From Streptomyces anulatus (lineage in GTDB: Bacteria; Actinomycetota; Actinomycetes; Streptomycetales; Streptomycetaceae), in assembly GCF_014650675.1 (NCBI RefSeq), contig NZ_BMVK01000004.1:425880-489879 (forward strand): a stretch of 64,000 nt of DNA. Direction: 5' to 3'. Below, piece after piece: positions 48,295 to 57,900 of the stretch (the first letter of the stretch is position 1; every line of letters starts with the position of its first letter). The position numbers and the translations under genes were made by a program. Under the pieces are notes generated by a model. That model did not search any database. It saw nothing but the letters and a program-made list of their open reading frames with translations, and was not told the origin of the DNA.

Positions 48295-50495
48295 CGCCCG
48301 ATCACACCCGTTCCGGCCTCGGGCTCGGTGCCCCACACCTCTTCGTCCTCCGACAGCCAGACGTTGCGCTGGCGGTCGTTGCCGCTGCCTCCGCCCCCGC
48401 CCGGGGCGCCGCCCATACCCATGGGCGGCATGAAGGGCATCCCGCTGCCCGTCCCGCCGGCGACTCCGGCCCGTCCGAGGACGCTGCCCGACTGGGTGGA
48501 CAACGTGCCCTGCGTCGGAGCGGCGGGCACCGCCGGCAACCCCATGGCGGCGCGGGCGCGGCTGCTGAGCCCACCGGCCCCGCCGATCGCCTCACGGCCG
48601 GTGGCGCCGTTGCCGTCGAACGACTTGCGCAGCCCGTCGGAGAGGCCCTTCGAGCCGCCGAAGAGATCGTTGGAGCCCCCCTTGGAGACGCCGAAGATGT
48701 CACCGCTGGACGTGGAGGGGCGCCGCTGGGTGTTCACCAGGTCGTCCAGCGTCATGGGGTTGCGGGTCTTGAGGCTGTTGCTGGTTTGGGTGATCTGCTT
48801 GCCCTGCGGGTCGGTGATGGTCCCGTCCGGGTTGACACGGGAGCCCGGCGGAACGGTGAGCTTTCCCCCGTACGCGTTGGTCAGCGGCTTGCCGTCCGCG
48901 CCGATCAGATTCCCCTGGGCGTCTACCGTGACGCCCTTGGGAACGATGATGTTCCCGTTGGAGTCGACCCGGATGCCGTTCGTCAGGTCCCCGGAGGAGC
49001 CGCTGGGCAGTGTCGGTCCCTTCGGGACGGTGGTCCTGGGCGGGACGATGCTGTTCCCGGGCCCGAGCGTGGAACCGGGCGGTACGACCAGCGGCTTCCC
49101 GTCCGGGCCGGTGACCGGCTTGCCGTTGGAGTCGGTGACGGCGCCGGTCTTGGGGTCGATACGTGAGCCGGCGGGCAGCGACAGGGGCCCGCCGGTCGTA
49201 CCACCGCCGCTCCCGCCGGGGCTTTGCGGGAGGAGGTTCTTGGTGTTCGGGAGGTTGGCGCCGGAGGGGAGATTGGTGCCGTAGCTGCTGCCGCCGGGGC
49301 CGGTGACCGGGGGCGGGGTGTCCACCTTGATGTCGTTGCCGCTCCCGTCGGTTCCGGTGCCGTCACCGCCCGCGCCGCTGCCGCCCGCACCGCCGCCGAA
49401 CATTTCCTGGAACTTGTTGAGGATGTCGTTGGTGTCCCCCGTACCGCCGTCGCCCCCGCCACCCGGACCCGCGGAGCCGTAGAAGTTCTTCTGCTCGTCC
49501 GCCGTCAGCGAGATGGTGAACTCCGGATTCACGATGGCGTTCGCGTCGGAGAACACCATCGTCGCGGCCTCGTACGCGCCGGCCAGAGCGGTCATGGTGG
49601 CGACGGACTTCGCGTCGAGCTCCTTCTCGACCTCGGCGATCCAGTTCGCCTTCGCCGTGGCCTCCATGGCGGTCCAGTCGGGCTTGGGAGACTGTGTGTG
49701 GTAGTTCGACAAGGGGGTGAGCTTGCTCATCTCGTTCAGGAAGCTCGTATAGAGATGAGTGAACGCCATGGCGACGGAGCCCTGTTCCACCTCGGCTCCG
49801 CCGGACATGGTCCCCACGGGCTGTGTCTTGTTGAACCAGTTGGAGGCGTTGGTCCTGAGACTCCCGATGGTGTTGGTCAACTGAGTGCTCACTGCGCCGA
49901 GTTGCTTCTGCAGCTCACCGTTCATGTAGAAGGAGTACGTCTCCTGAAGTGAGCGCTTCACCGCCTGGAGCGTCGCCTCGAAGAGTTCGGCGGACTCTCC
50001 CTGCAGTTGGTCGGCCCCGCTTCCGACGTTCTCCGCCCAGGAGTTGAACTGGGTCACCCAGCCGTCGGTCCAGTCGTCCATGTTGTTGAGCATGGTGGAG
50101 GCGTCGCTCGACAGCTGAGGGTTGGCATCCTTGTTCTTCCCGGTGATCACCGAAGTGAGAATGGGATCGGATGCCCCGGTGAATTCGGCTAGTGCTCCGC
50201 TGTCGTTCCCGAACTCGCCCCAGTTGTAACCGAATCCGAAAATCAGGGCCTGGTTCTTCTTGTCGGGGAACCAGAACTCGTAGAACGCGTCCAGGCCCTG
50301 TTCCTTCGCGAAGTCCACTCCCTTGTCGTAGTGCCAGACACCGGTCATCGTACGGACGACCCACGGCTTGGAACCCGGGCCCGCCACCGCGTTCCGGTCG
50401 GGGAGCTTGGTGACGCCGTCGTGAAACATGGCGAGGATGTCCTCCCACTCGGCGGGCATCCCGTGGGGTACCGTCTGGGGCGGCTCCTCGGCCAT
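48291..50495 (-). CDS. AAWKG-family T7SS substrate/structural protein
   Basis: The protein has 734 residues. The N-terminal 370 residues are helical, with an ESX-like region (LNNMDDWTDGWVTQFNSWAE, ESAELFEATLQAV) and conserved Trp/Phe patches. The middle is Gly-rich. Residues about 430-640 consist of repeats such as DPKTGAVTDSNGKPVTGPDG and KPLVVPPGS, typical of the AAWKG family. The C-terminus holds a short acidic motif (VWLSEDEEVWGTEPE). AAWKG proteins occur only beside Streptomyces T7SS genes and are probably exported. Four bp separate its start from the stop of the preceding gene. Confidence 0.82.
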   Translation of the reverse strand: MAEEPPQTVPHGMPAEWEDILAMFHDGVTKLPDRNAVAGPGSKPWVVRTMTGVWHYDKGVDFAKEQGLDAFYEFWFPDKKNQALIFGFGYNWGEFGNDSGALAEFTGASDPILTSVITGKNKDANPQLSSDASTMLNNMDDWTDGWVTQFNSWAENVGSGADQLQGESAELFEATLQAVKRSLQETYSFYMNGELQKQLGAVSTQLTNTIGSLRTNASNWFNKTQPVGTMSGGAEVEQGSVAMAFTHLYTSFLNEMSKLTPLSNYHTQSPKPDWTAMEATAKANWIAEVEKELDAKSVATMTALAGAYEAATMVFSDANAIVNPEFTISLTADEQKNFYGSAGPGGGGDGGTGDTNDILNKFQEMFGGGAGGSGAGGDGTGTDGSGNDIKVDTPPPVTGPGGSSYGTNLPSGANLPNTKNLLPQSPGGSGGGTTGGPLSLPAGSRIDPKTGAVTDSNGKPVTGPDGKPLVVPPGSTLGPGNSIVPPRTTVPKGPTLPSGSSGDLTNGIRVDSNGNIIVPKGVTVDAQGNLIGADGKPLTNAYGGKLTVPPGSRVNPDGTITDPQGKQITQTSNSLKTRNPMTLDDLVNTQRRPSTSSGDIFGVSKGGSNDLFGGSKGLSDGLRKSFDGNGATGREAIGGAGGLSSRARAAMGLPAVPAAPTQGTLSTQSGSVLGRAGVAGGTGSGMPFMPPMGMGGAPGGGGGSGNDRQRNVWLSEDEEVWGTEPEAGTGVIGR

Positions 50496-50498
50496 GCT

Positions 50499-50876
50499 TC
50501 ACTTTCCCTTCGGAGAGAGGATCTCGGCGAACTCGTCGAGGAGGGTGCTGCCGATGCTGTTGGAGTCGTCCTCGGCTTCCCGGTGTTCCCTCTCGACATC
50601 CCGGAGGCTGGCCGAGAAATTGTTCATGAGCGTGATCGCACCCTCGTAGCGCTTGCGCATGGCACCGCGGAACTTGTCGAATTCCGTGTCGAGCGCCGTG
50701 GCCAGCATGCTCTGCTCGGAACGTCCCAGCCCGAGAGACATCTCCGTCCCCATGAGCACATAGTGCGGGTTGACCGTGAGGTGACGGCGGAACGTGGGGA
50801 GCTTCTTGTTCGCGTAGTCGAGATAGACGCCATCGGTCGACTGGTAGATGTCCGCAGGAGTCTCGTCGGCGGCCAT
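50499..50876 (-). CDS. Small helical T7SS-locus protein
   Basis: The protein has 125 residues from ATG 50876. A GGAGG sequence lies 7 nt before this ATG but only 1 nt before the upstream ATG 50882, which decides the start. It is mainly helical (YDYANKKLPTFRRHL-like start; RSEQSMLATALDTEFDKFRG, ASLRDVEREHREAEDDSNSI), with the size and charge pattern of ESX-type proteins. It lies 4 bp before the AAWKG gene. It is probably an ESX-like component; no family is recognised. Confidence 0.72.
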   Translation of the reverse strand: MAADETPADIYQSTDGVYLDYANKKLPTFRRHLTVNPHYVLMGTEMSLGLGRSEQSMLATALDTEFDKFRGAMRKRYEGAITLMNNFSASLRDVEREHREAEDDSNSIGSTLLDEFAEILSPKGK

Positions 50877-50905
50877 GTTCATACCTCCACGGTTCGGCAG
50901 TCGGC

Positions 50906-51205
50906 TCAGCTGAGCTGCGTCTTCTTCACGGCTTCGCTGCCCGAGGAGTCACCCTGGATCTGCCGGGCGTGCATGCGCTGAAGAGTCGTCTGCGCGGTCC
51001 TGTACTCATCGGCGAGCTGCAACTTGAGCTTGCCGAGCTCCGCCTCGAAGTTCTCCCAGGAGAGCCGGGTCTCACCGGTCAGGGTCTCGCGCAGCGCGTT
51101 GAAGTTGTTCTGCATCCAGGCGAGCCCCTCCTCCATCTCCTTCTGGGCGCTGCCCATGTTCCTGATGGCTTCCTGAAGCGCTGCATGGCTGATCGCGACG
51201 GTCAT
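50906..51205 (-). CDS. WXG100-family protein (ESAT-6-like)
   Basis: The protein has 99 residues, the usual WXG100 length. Helix 1 (ALQEAIRNMGSAQKEMEEGL), a turn with a variant motif (LSWENF, Trp50-Glu-Asn instead of W-x-G) and helix 2 (EAELGKLKLQLADEYRTAQT) form the helical hairpin. WXG100 proteins are the small dimeric substrates of T7SS. The second gene of the ESX cluster, it probably pairs with the 115-residue protein encoded just upstream. Confidence 0.82.
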   Translation of the reverse strand: MTVAISHAALQEAIRNMGSAQKEMEEGLAWMQNNFNALRETLTGETRLSWENFEAELGKLKLQLADEYRTAQTTLQRMHARQIQGDSSGSEAVKKTQLS

Positions 51206-51253
51206 GAAGGAACTCCTCGGTGAAGGGGGGAAGGCGGCGGGGAGGGCCGGAGG

Positions 51254-51601
51254 CTACTTGGGGTTCACCGTGTTGGCGATGTTCAGGGCGTAGGTGTTCG
51301 ACTCGTCCTCGGCGTCCGCGAGGAGATTCGTGGCCATCTTGGTGCCCTCGAGGAAGAACCGGGTGCGCTCCGTGATGCGGGCGTGTGTCTTGAGCCACTC
51401 GTCGATGCCAGCGGCGTGGGTCGCCGAGGACCTGGCCCGGTAGGCCTCGGACACCTGGGTCTGAATGTTCTTGACCGTCGTGCCGGCCGCCTCCATGTCG
51501 CCGAGGTGCTTGTCCAGCGTCTGCAGCGTGTGGAGCATCGCGGTCTCGTCGTTGGACAGGCCGTCCGACGAGTTAATGTTGAAACCGGCAACATCGAACA
51601 T
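51254..51601 (-). CDS. ESX-like small protein, first gene of the cluster
   Basis: The protein has 115 residues from ATG 51601, preceded by AGGAGG at 7 nt. It is helical (TAMLHTLQTLDKHLGDMEAA, then ITERTRFFLEGTKMATNLLA) with the size of ESX proteins, but has no W-x-G; DEWLKTHA is at the turn region. It is the first gene after a probable promoter at about 51704-51734. It is the likely heterodimer partner of the WXG100 protein encoded 48 bp downstream. Confidence 0.75.
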   Translation of the reverse strand: MFDVAGFNINSSDGLSNDETAMLHTLQTLDKHLGDMEAAGTTVKNIQTQVSEAYRARSSATHAAGIDEWLKTHARITERTRFFLEGTKMATNLLADAEDESNTYALNIANTVNPK

Positions 51602-51697
51602 TGAGAGTCCTCCTGGACGCTGCGGGGAACACGGTGGCACCACGGGTGCACGACGAGGCCGACCGCTTCGGGAATACCCCCTCCGAGGGCCGACGAT

Positions 51698-51708
51698 GAT
51701 CACATTAA
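51698..51708. promoter_or_regulatory. Shared AT-rich motif GATCACATTAA, copy 1
   Basis: The same 11-bp sequence occurs at 54805-54815 in the eccD/eccC intergenic region. Here it overlaps the -10 region of the probable ESX promoter. AT-rich repeats of this length are rare in this GC-rich DNA, so a common regulator or promoter element is likely. Confidence 0.5.
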
Positions 51709-51734
51709 TACGGGGTGGAGCGGGTGGGAACCAA
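51704..51734 (-). promoter_or_regulatory. Putative promoter of the ESX cluster
   Basis: On the minus strand TTGGTT (51734-51729) and TATTAA (51710-51705) are 18 bp apart. A start site near 51698 would leave a leader of about 95 nt before the first ESX gene. The -10 region overlaps the shared GATCACATTAA motif. Confidence 0.45.
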
Positions 51735-51834
51735 AGGGCTCCGGTTATCTGAGAGTTCACCTTCACCACGGGCGTGAGCTGCGGGAATGCCGCCGGGCGC
51801 GGAGCATGACGACTTCCCTTTGCTCAAATCCAGC

Positions 51835-53304
51835 TCAATTGCCGGAGGCGGCCGCCTGCTTATCGGGTGCCACCTCCTTCGTCGCATCCACAAGTCCCTG
51901 GGCCAGCAGGGCCGTTCCGTCCAGAGCGGGCCCCGAAGCCAGCATCCCGAGTACGCCCGACGGGACGGGGACGGCCTGGTCGGCCCGGTAGCCGAGCCGC
52001 TGGAGCTCCTTGTCCCCGCCGGGGACCGGGTGCTTGGCGCCCGATCCGGTCACCAGGTAGTACGCCGTACCCGTGCCCGCCGAGGAGAGCGCCTTGACGA
52101 GGGCGCCGCCCTCCGGACGTACGGCGAACATGTCCGCCGCCCCCGGACCCGCCGTGATGCCGGGCTGGTTGGACACCGTCCGGCCCGCCACCGCGTCCGC
52201 GCGGGGCAGTACGACCGAGACCGTCGGCCTGCCGTCCGCGGTGCCGACGACGGCACAGACGCCCTCGCCCGCGCGGACCGGGCCGGGTTCGGGCAGGCCG
52301 GTCGGGACCGTGCCGCCGCCGGTGCCCACGAGCCGTCCCCCCACGGTGTCCTGATGGCGCGCCAGGTCGTCCGGCCCGATCCTGGGCAGCGTGACGGCCT
52401 CCCCGGCGTAGGCGGTGCGCTGGGTGCGTGGATCGCCCTTCAGCAGTGCCTCCTCCAGTGCGGTGACCTCTCTCAGCCCGCGCTCCGTCAGCAGGTAGTG
52501 GCCCCCGGGGCCGTCGAAGAGCTGCCCGACCCGGGTGGGCCGGCCCGCCAGCGAGGGGCCCGCCTTGCCGCGCCCGGCCACCTCCGGCACCGCGAGATCC
52601 GGGCCGGACGGCAGCGCGTTGAGGAACGCCTCCGGGACCGGGTACGCCGCGTCCGCGTCGTAACCCAGAGCCTGTACGGCATAGTGCGCGGGGGCCAGCC
52701 GCATCCGGGTGCCGTGCCACAGCAGGTACGTGGTGTCGCCGGGGACGGTGCGGACGAGCGTGGTCCGGCCCGAGGTGACGGGCCGGCCCTTGGCGGTCAG
52801 GCCCACGCCCAGCGTGAGGAGTGGGTCGTCGGCGGCGTCGGGCCGGGTGGCGCACACCGACCAGGCCTCACGGCTCAGCGCACCCGCCTGCGGCAGCGGG
52901 TCCGGTGCGCCGACGATCCCCAGCGTCGCGCCGCGCGGGGCGTCCTCGATGGAGGCGGGCTTGACGCTCACGACCTTCATCCGGTCACCGGCCAGCAGCC
53001 GGGCCGAGGTCTCGTTGAGGACCGGGTGGAGGACCCCGTCGACGCTCAGGTAGCGGGCGCCCGAGCGCTCATCGAGCACCAGCGTCCCGGTGGCCTTCCA
53101 CGCGTTCGAGCCGCCGGGCACCACCAGCCCGTACACCGCGACGACGAGTGCCGCCAGGGCCGCGACCACGAGGCCGATCACGAAGCCCTTCGTGGTCCGC
53201 CGGTGTGGCGACTCGGGGGCGTCCGGGTCGTCCCGGAGCATGCCCAGCGACAGCCGGCTCATGACGAACATGTGCGCGTGGACCTGGTCCCGCCTGGACT
53301 GCAT
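51835..53304 (-). CDS. eccB: EccB, T7SS membrane ATPase-associated subunit
   Basis: The protein has 489 residues from ATG 53304. It begins MQSRRDQVHAHMF, the conserved EccB start, followed by one membrane helix (about 40-61) and a large extracytoplasmic part built from EccB-type repeats (DERSGARYLSVDGVLHPVLN, GHYLLTERGLREV, YYLVTGSGAKHPV). One Cys pair is visible (SVCATRP and EGVCAVVG). EccB is a core subunit of the EccBCDE membrane complex, placed on the outer face. It follows eccD by 72 bp on the same strand. Confidence 0.92.
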   Translation of the reverse strand: MQSRRDQVHAHMFVMSRLSLGMLRDDPDAPESPHRRTTKGFVIGLVVAALAALVVAVYGLVVPGGSNAWKATGTLVLDERSGARYLSVDGVLHPVLNETSARLLAGDRMKVVSVKPASIEDAPRGATLGIVGAPDPLPQAGALSREAWSVCATRPDAADDPLLTLGVGLTAKGRPVTSGRTTLVRTVPGDTTYLLWHGTRMRLAPAHYAVQALGYDADAAYPVPEAFLNALPSGPDLAVPEVAGRGKAGPSLAGRPTRVGQLFDGPGGHYLLTERGLREVTALEEALLKGDPRTQRTAYAGEAVTLPRIGPDDLARHQDTVGGRLVGTGGGTVPTGLPEPGPVRAGEGVCAVVGTADGRPTVSVVLPRADAVAGRTVSNQPGITAGPGAADMFAVRPEGGALVKALSSAGTGTAYYLVTGSGAKHPVPGGDKELQRLGYRADQAVPVPSGVLGMLASGPALDGTALLAQGLVDATKEVAPDKQAAASGN

Positions 53305-53376
53305 TCCTTGCCTTTCCGACCGGGCACCGGCCCGGCGAGCGAGAGCCCGGGGCGTCGGGGCCACCGGCCGCCGGGG

Positions 53377-54810
53377 TCAACTGTTGAGGCCGCGCAGGTA
53401 CCCGTAGAGACCGGTGACGAGCAGGGCCAGCGGGACGAGGACGATGGCGAAGAGCAGATGGAGCAGATCGACCGCGCGCCCCCAGTAGGGCACCAGCCGC
53501 CTGCCGGGGAGCGTCCAGCCCGTGATCGCGAGCACCGCCGCGGCGGCCAGCAGGCCGGCGAGCAGCAGCGGCCGGGACCCGGCGTCGGTCTCCAGGACCC
53601 AGCGCACCGTCAGCAGGACGGAGCCGTACGCGGCCGGCAGCACGACGGCGAGCCGCTGCCAGGCCCCGCCGATCGCCCGTGCGTGGGTGAACATCAGCGC
53701 GCACAGAACCGAGGCCAGGGTGAGCGGCGCCCAGGACGTCTGGAACGCCAGCACCGTCAGACAGCTCGCCGCCACCAGACCGGTGGCGGCGTAGAGGCCC
53801 GTCAGATACTGGTCGGCGACGGCGCCGCGGGCGGCGATCACCTCGTCCGGAGTGGGGTCGATGCCCTCCTGGAGCTGGCCCGTGTTGGTGGGCAGCAGCG
53901 GCACCTTCAGCCCGGACAGGCGGAACGCCAGCGACGGCAGGAAGTTCCCCAGCAGGACGACCGCCAGGATCAGCGGGGCGGCCGTGCCGGTGGCCGGGAC
54001 GCCGAAGAGCATCACGGCCCCGCCGGTCGCCCCGAGGGCCGCGGCCAGCGCGGTGGCCAGGAACAGCGGGGCGCACGCGCCCACGGCGGCCACCGCGAGC
54101 ACGGCCGCGCCGGCCGCCGCGGAGCAGCCCGCGAGGAGTCGTGCGCCCAGTTCGGCGTCGGACGAGGCTCCTTGGGGCACCAGCGAGCCGGCCAGCGCGA
54201 GAAAGGGGACGGCCGCCGCGCCGAGCGAGGCGCCCGCGCCCACGTCGCCGACCGCCCGCGACGCCGCGGCCGCACCGGCCAGCAGCAGGATCGCGGTGAC
54301 CGCCGCGCAGACCGCCCTGAGCCCCGCGGGGCCGGGCAGCAGCAGGAGCAGCAGGGCGGTGGCGAGCGCGCCGAGGGCGAGCCCGGTCATGAGGTGGTGC
54401 GACCACACCGGCCGCCAGGAGTCGGCGCGTTCCCGCAGCCGGCTGGAGAGCCCGTCGACGAGGTCGTCGTAATGGATCTCGGGGAGGGCGTCCCCGCGCA
54501 GCCGCAGGTGGACGGTCTCGCCGTCGCGCAGGCCGAGGTCGCCGAGCGTCTTCTCCTCGTCGAGGGGCTCCTGGCCGAGGCGCTGGAGCACCCATCCGCC
54601 CGCCGGCGCACCGCGCTCGTACAGATCGGCGCCCCCGTGGTCGACGATGGTCGGCAGGAGGTCGGCGAGCACGATGTCGGACGGGACGGCGAGTTCGACG
54701 GTGCGGTCGGGCGTCATCACCGTGAGACGGCACAGGAGTGCCGCGGATATGTCGGTCAAGCGCGTTTCATCGCCTTCCAGGACGGTGGTCGACGCGGTCG
54801 GATTGATCAC
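53377..54810 (-). CDS. eccD: EccD, T7SS membrane channel subunit
   Basis: From GTG 54810 the product has 477 residues. The N-terminus (about 25-105) is a ubiquitin-like domain (CRLTVMTPDRTVELAVPSDI, DGETVHLRLRGDALPEIHYD). Eleven membrane helices follow (for example GLALGALATALLLLLLPGP and LLLAGLLAAAAVLAITGW), the layout of EccD, which forms the dimeric membrane vestibule of the T7SS core. It is divergent from eccC. The GTG start falls inside the shared GATCACATTAA motif, so the true start could lie slightly differently. Confidence 0.9.
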   Translation of the reverse strand: MINPTASTTVLEGDETRLTDISAALLCRLTVMTPDRTVELAVPSDIVLADLLPTIVDHGGADLYERGAPAGGWVLQRLGQEPLDEEKTLGDLGLRDGETVHLRLRGDALPEIHYDDLVDGLSSRLRERADSWRPVWSHHLMTGLALGALATALLLLLLPGPAGLRAVCAAVTAILLLAGAAAASRAVGDVGAGASLGAAAVPFLALAGSLVPQGASSDAELGARLLAGCSAAAGAAVLAVAAVGACAPLFLATALAAALGATGGAVMLFGVPATGTAAPLILAVVLLGNFLPSLAFRLSGLKVPLLPTNTGQLQEGIDPTPDEVIAARGAVADQYLTGLYAATGLVAASCLTVLAFQTSWAPLTLASVLCALMFTHARAIGGAWQRLAVVLPAAYGSVLLTVRWVLETDAGSRPLLLAGLLAAAAVLAITGWTLPGRRLVPYWGRAVDLLHLLFAIVLVPLALLVTGLYGYLRGLNS

Positions 54811-54815
54811 ATTAA
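54805..54815. promoter_or_regulatory. Shared AT-rich motif GATCACATTAA, copy 2
   Basis: This is identical to the sequence at 51698-51708 before the ESX cluster. It overlaps the assigned eccD start and lies about 165 bp before eccC, so it could coordinate both core genes with the substrate cluster. Confidence 0.45.
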
Positions 54816-54980
54816 CTTGTGTGTGCAGTCTGTAGGTTGTGGGGTACCGCCCGGGATCGACGATTCCGCTTCGCTCATCCCACCGGCTTCGCCGGGCTGT
54901 TCCACCGGCGTCCACACTCCCGTCACCTCGCGGTACCGCACGGCACCCGCCGGCATCCCTCATCAGGAAGGCGATTCCCT

Positions 54981-57900
54981 TTGAGCGTGGTCCTCTTCAA
55001 GAGGCCTCCCCGGCGTCTTGGCCCCGAGATGCCCCATGGCGAACTGAGCCTCCAGGAGCCGCCCTCGGTGCCGGAGCCGCAGAGCGCGATGGGCAACATG
55101 ATCACGTACATGCCGATGGCGCTCAGCTCGCTCGGCATGGTGCTCATCTTCCTGCGCCCCGGCAGCGGCGGCGGCCCCATGATGTACGTCGCCATCGGCC
55201 TGATGGCGCTGTCGGCCGTCGGCATGCTGGTCTCGCAGATCGTCCGTGCCTCCGGGGACCGCAAGCGGGCGCTGCTCGGTGAGCGGCGCGACTACATGCG
55301 CTACCTGGCCATCAGCCGCAGGCGCGTCCGCAAGGTGATCAACCAGCAGCGCGAGGCGCAGGCGTGGTCGCACCCGGACCCCGATTCCCTGTGGAGCCTG
55401 GTGCCGACGTCCAGGCTGTGGGAGCGGCGGTCCGCGCACGCGGACTTCGCCGAGGTGCGGATCGGCGTGGGCGAGCAGCAGTTGGCGACCAAGCTCACGC
55501 CCCTGAGCACCAAGCCGGTGGAGGACCTGGAACCGCTGTCCGCGCACGCCCTGCGCCGCTTCATCAAGGCGTACGGCACCGTGCCCGACCAGCCCGTCGC
55601 CGTCTACCTGCGGACCTATGCCCGCGTCCTGCTCCAGTCCGAGGCGGAGCCCGCGCACGCGATGGTGCGCGCCCTGCTGGCCCAGCTCGGCGTCTTCCAC
55701 GCTCCGCAGGACCTGCGGATCGTGGTGCTCGCCGACCGCGACCGGCGGGACGCGTGGGAGTGGGTGAAGTGGCTGCCGCACAGCCAGCACCCGACGGACG
55801 TCGACGGCGGAGGCCCCGTACGGCTCGTCACCGACTCCGTCCTGGGTCTCGAATCGCTGCTCGGCGACGAACTGACCGGCCGGCCCCCCTTCGAACCGGA
55901 CGCGGTGCCGAGCACCGAGGAGCCCTACTGCGTCGTGGTGCTGGACAGCGCCCGGACCCCCGAGGACTCCCGGCTCGCCACCGACGGGTACCGCAACACG
56001 GTGACGCTGGACGTCTCCGGCTCCCTGGCCTGGAAGCCGTTCCGCCACACGCTGCGGCTGCGGATCACCGGGAAGCGGCTGGAACTCGTCGGCACCGACC
56101 GGTCGGGCAAGGAGACCACCACCGCGCTCGGCAGCCCCGACGCGCTGAGCCCCCGGCGGGCCAGGGCGCTGGCCACCCTGATGTCCCCCCGGCGGATGGG
56201 CGTCACCACGGACAACGGCGAGGCGCTCACCTCCGACGTCCAGCTCACCACCCTGCTCGGCCTTCCGGACCTGCACACTGTCGACCTGGACGCCGTACGC
56301 GACGAGCGCAGCGAGCGGGCCAGGCTGCGGGTTCCGCTGGGCCTCGCCGGCGACGGCAGCCCGGTCGAACTGGACATCAAGGAGGCGGCGCAGGGCGGAA
56401 TGGGCCCGCACGGCGTGCTGATCGGCGCGACGGGCTCCGGCAAGTCCGAGCTGCTGCGGACCCTGGTGCTGGCGCTGGCCCTCACCCACGCGTCGGAGAA
56501 GCTGAACTTCGTCCTCGTCGACTTCAAGGGCGGCGCCACCTTCCTCGGCCTGGAGGACCTGCCCCACACCTCGGCCGTCATCACCAACCTCGCCGACGAG
56601 TCCGCCCTCGTGGACCGCATGCAGGACGCCCTGCACGGTGAACTGATGCGCCGCCAGGAACTGCTGCGCAGCGCCGGCAACTACACGTCGGCGTACGAGT
56701 ACGAGACCGCGCGTGCGGCGGGCGCCGCGCTGGAACCGCTGCCGACGCTCTTCGTGGTGGTCGACGAGTTCAGCGAACTCCTCTCCTCCCACCGCGACTT
56801 CATGGACCTGTTCGTGATGGTGGGGCGGCTGGGCCGCAGCCTCGGCGTCCACCTGCTGCTCGCCTCGCAGCGGTTGGACGAGGGCCGGATGACCCAGCTG
56901 GAATCGCACCTCTCGTACCGGATCGCCCTGCGCACGTTCTCCTCGATGGAGAGCCGCGGCGTCCTCGGCGTACCGGATGCCTACCAGCTCCCCTCCGTAC
57001 CCGGCAGCGCCATCCTGAAGAAGGACACCGGAACCCTGGTCCGGTTCAAGGCCGCATACGTCTCCGGGCCCTACCAGGGCGTCCGCAGGGTCGCCGCCGC
57101 GGCCGTCGCCGGACAGGTCGTCCCGTACCGGACGGAGTGGACCGCGCCCAGGCTCCCCGCGGCGGAACCCGACCCGGAACCGGTGGTGCGGGAGGAGGAG
57201 AGCGAGGAGACCCTGCTCGCGCTGGCCGTCTCCCGGATGCGGGAGGGCGGCAGGCCCGCCCACCAGGTGTGGCTGCCGCCGCTGGACCGCCCGCTGTCGC
57301 TCGACACCCTGCTGATGGGCGTGGCGCCGCACCCCGAGCGGGGCCTGACCGCCATCGATCCGGAGCTGCACGGCACGTTGACGGTGCCGGTGGGCATCAT
57401 CGACCGGCCCTTCGACCAGGCCCGCGAGCCCCTGATCGCCGAGCTGTCCGGTGCGGGCGGGCACGTCGGCATCGCGGGCGGCCCGCAGAGCGGCAAGTCC
57501 ACCCTCGTACGCGATCTGATCATGGCGCTGGCGCTCACCCACACCCCGCGCGAAGTCCAGTTCTACTGCCTGGACTTCGGCGGCGGGTCGCTCGGCGCAC
57601 TCCGCGACCTGCCGCATGTGGGCGGGGTGACGGGACGGCTCGACCTGGAGCGGGTGCACCGCACGCTGGCCGAGGTGCACGCGCTGGTGGCCCGGCGCGA
57701 GAAGCAGTTCGCCGACGAGGGCATCGACTCCATGGCGACGCTGCGCGCCCGCCGGGCCGCCGGGGAGCTCTCGGACGACCCGTACGGCGACGTGTTCCTC
57801 GTCGTCGACGGCTGGGGCACGATCCGCCAGGACTTCATGGAGGTCATGGACACCGTCGCGGCGCTGGCGGTCCGGGGGCTCAACTACGGTGTCCACCTCA

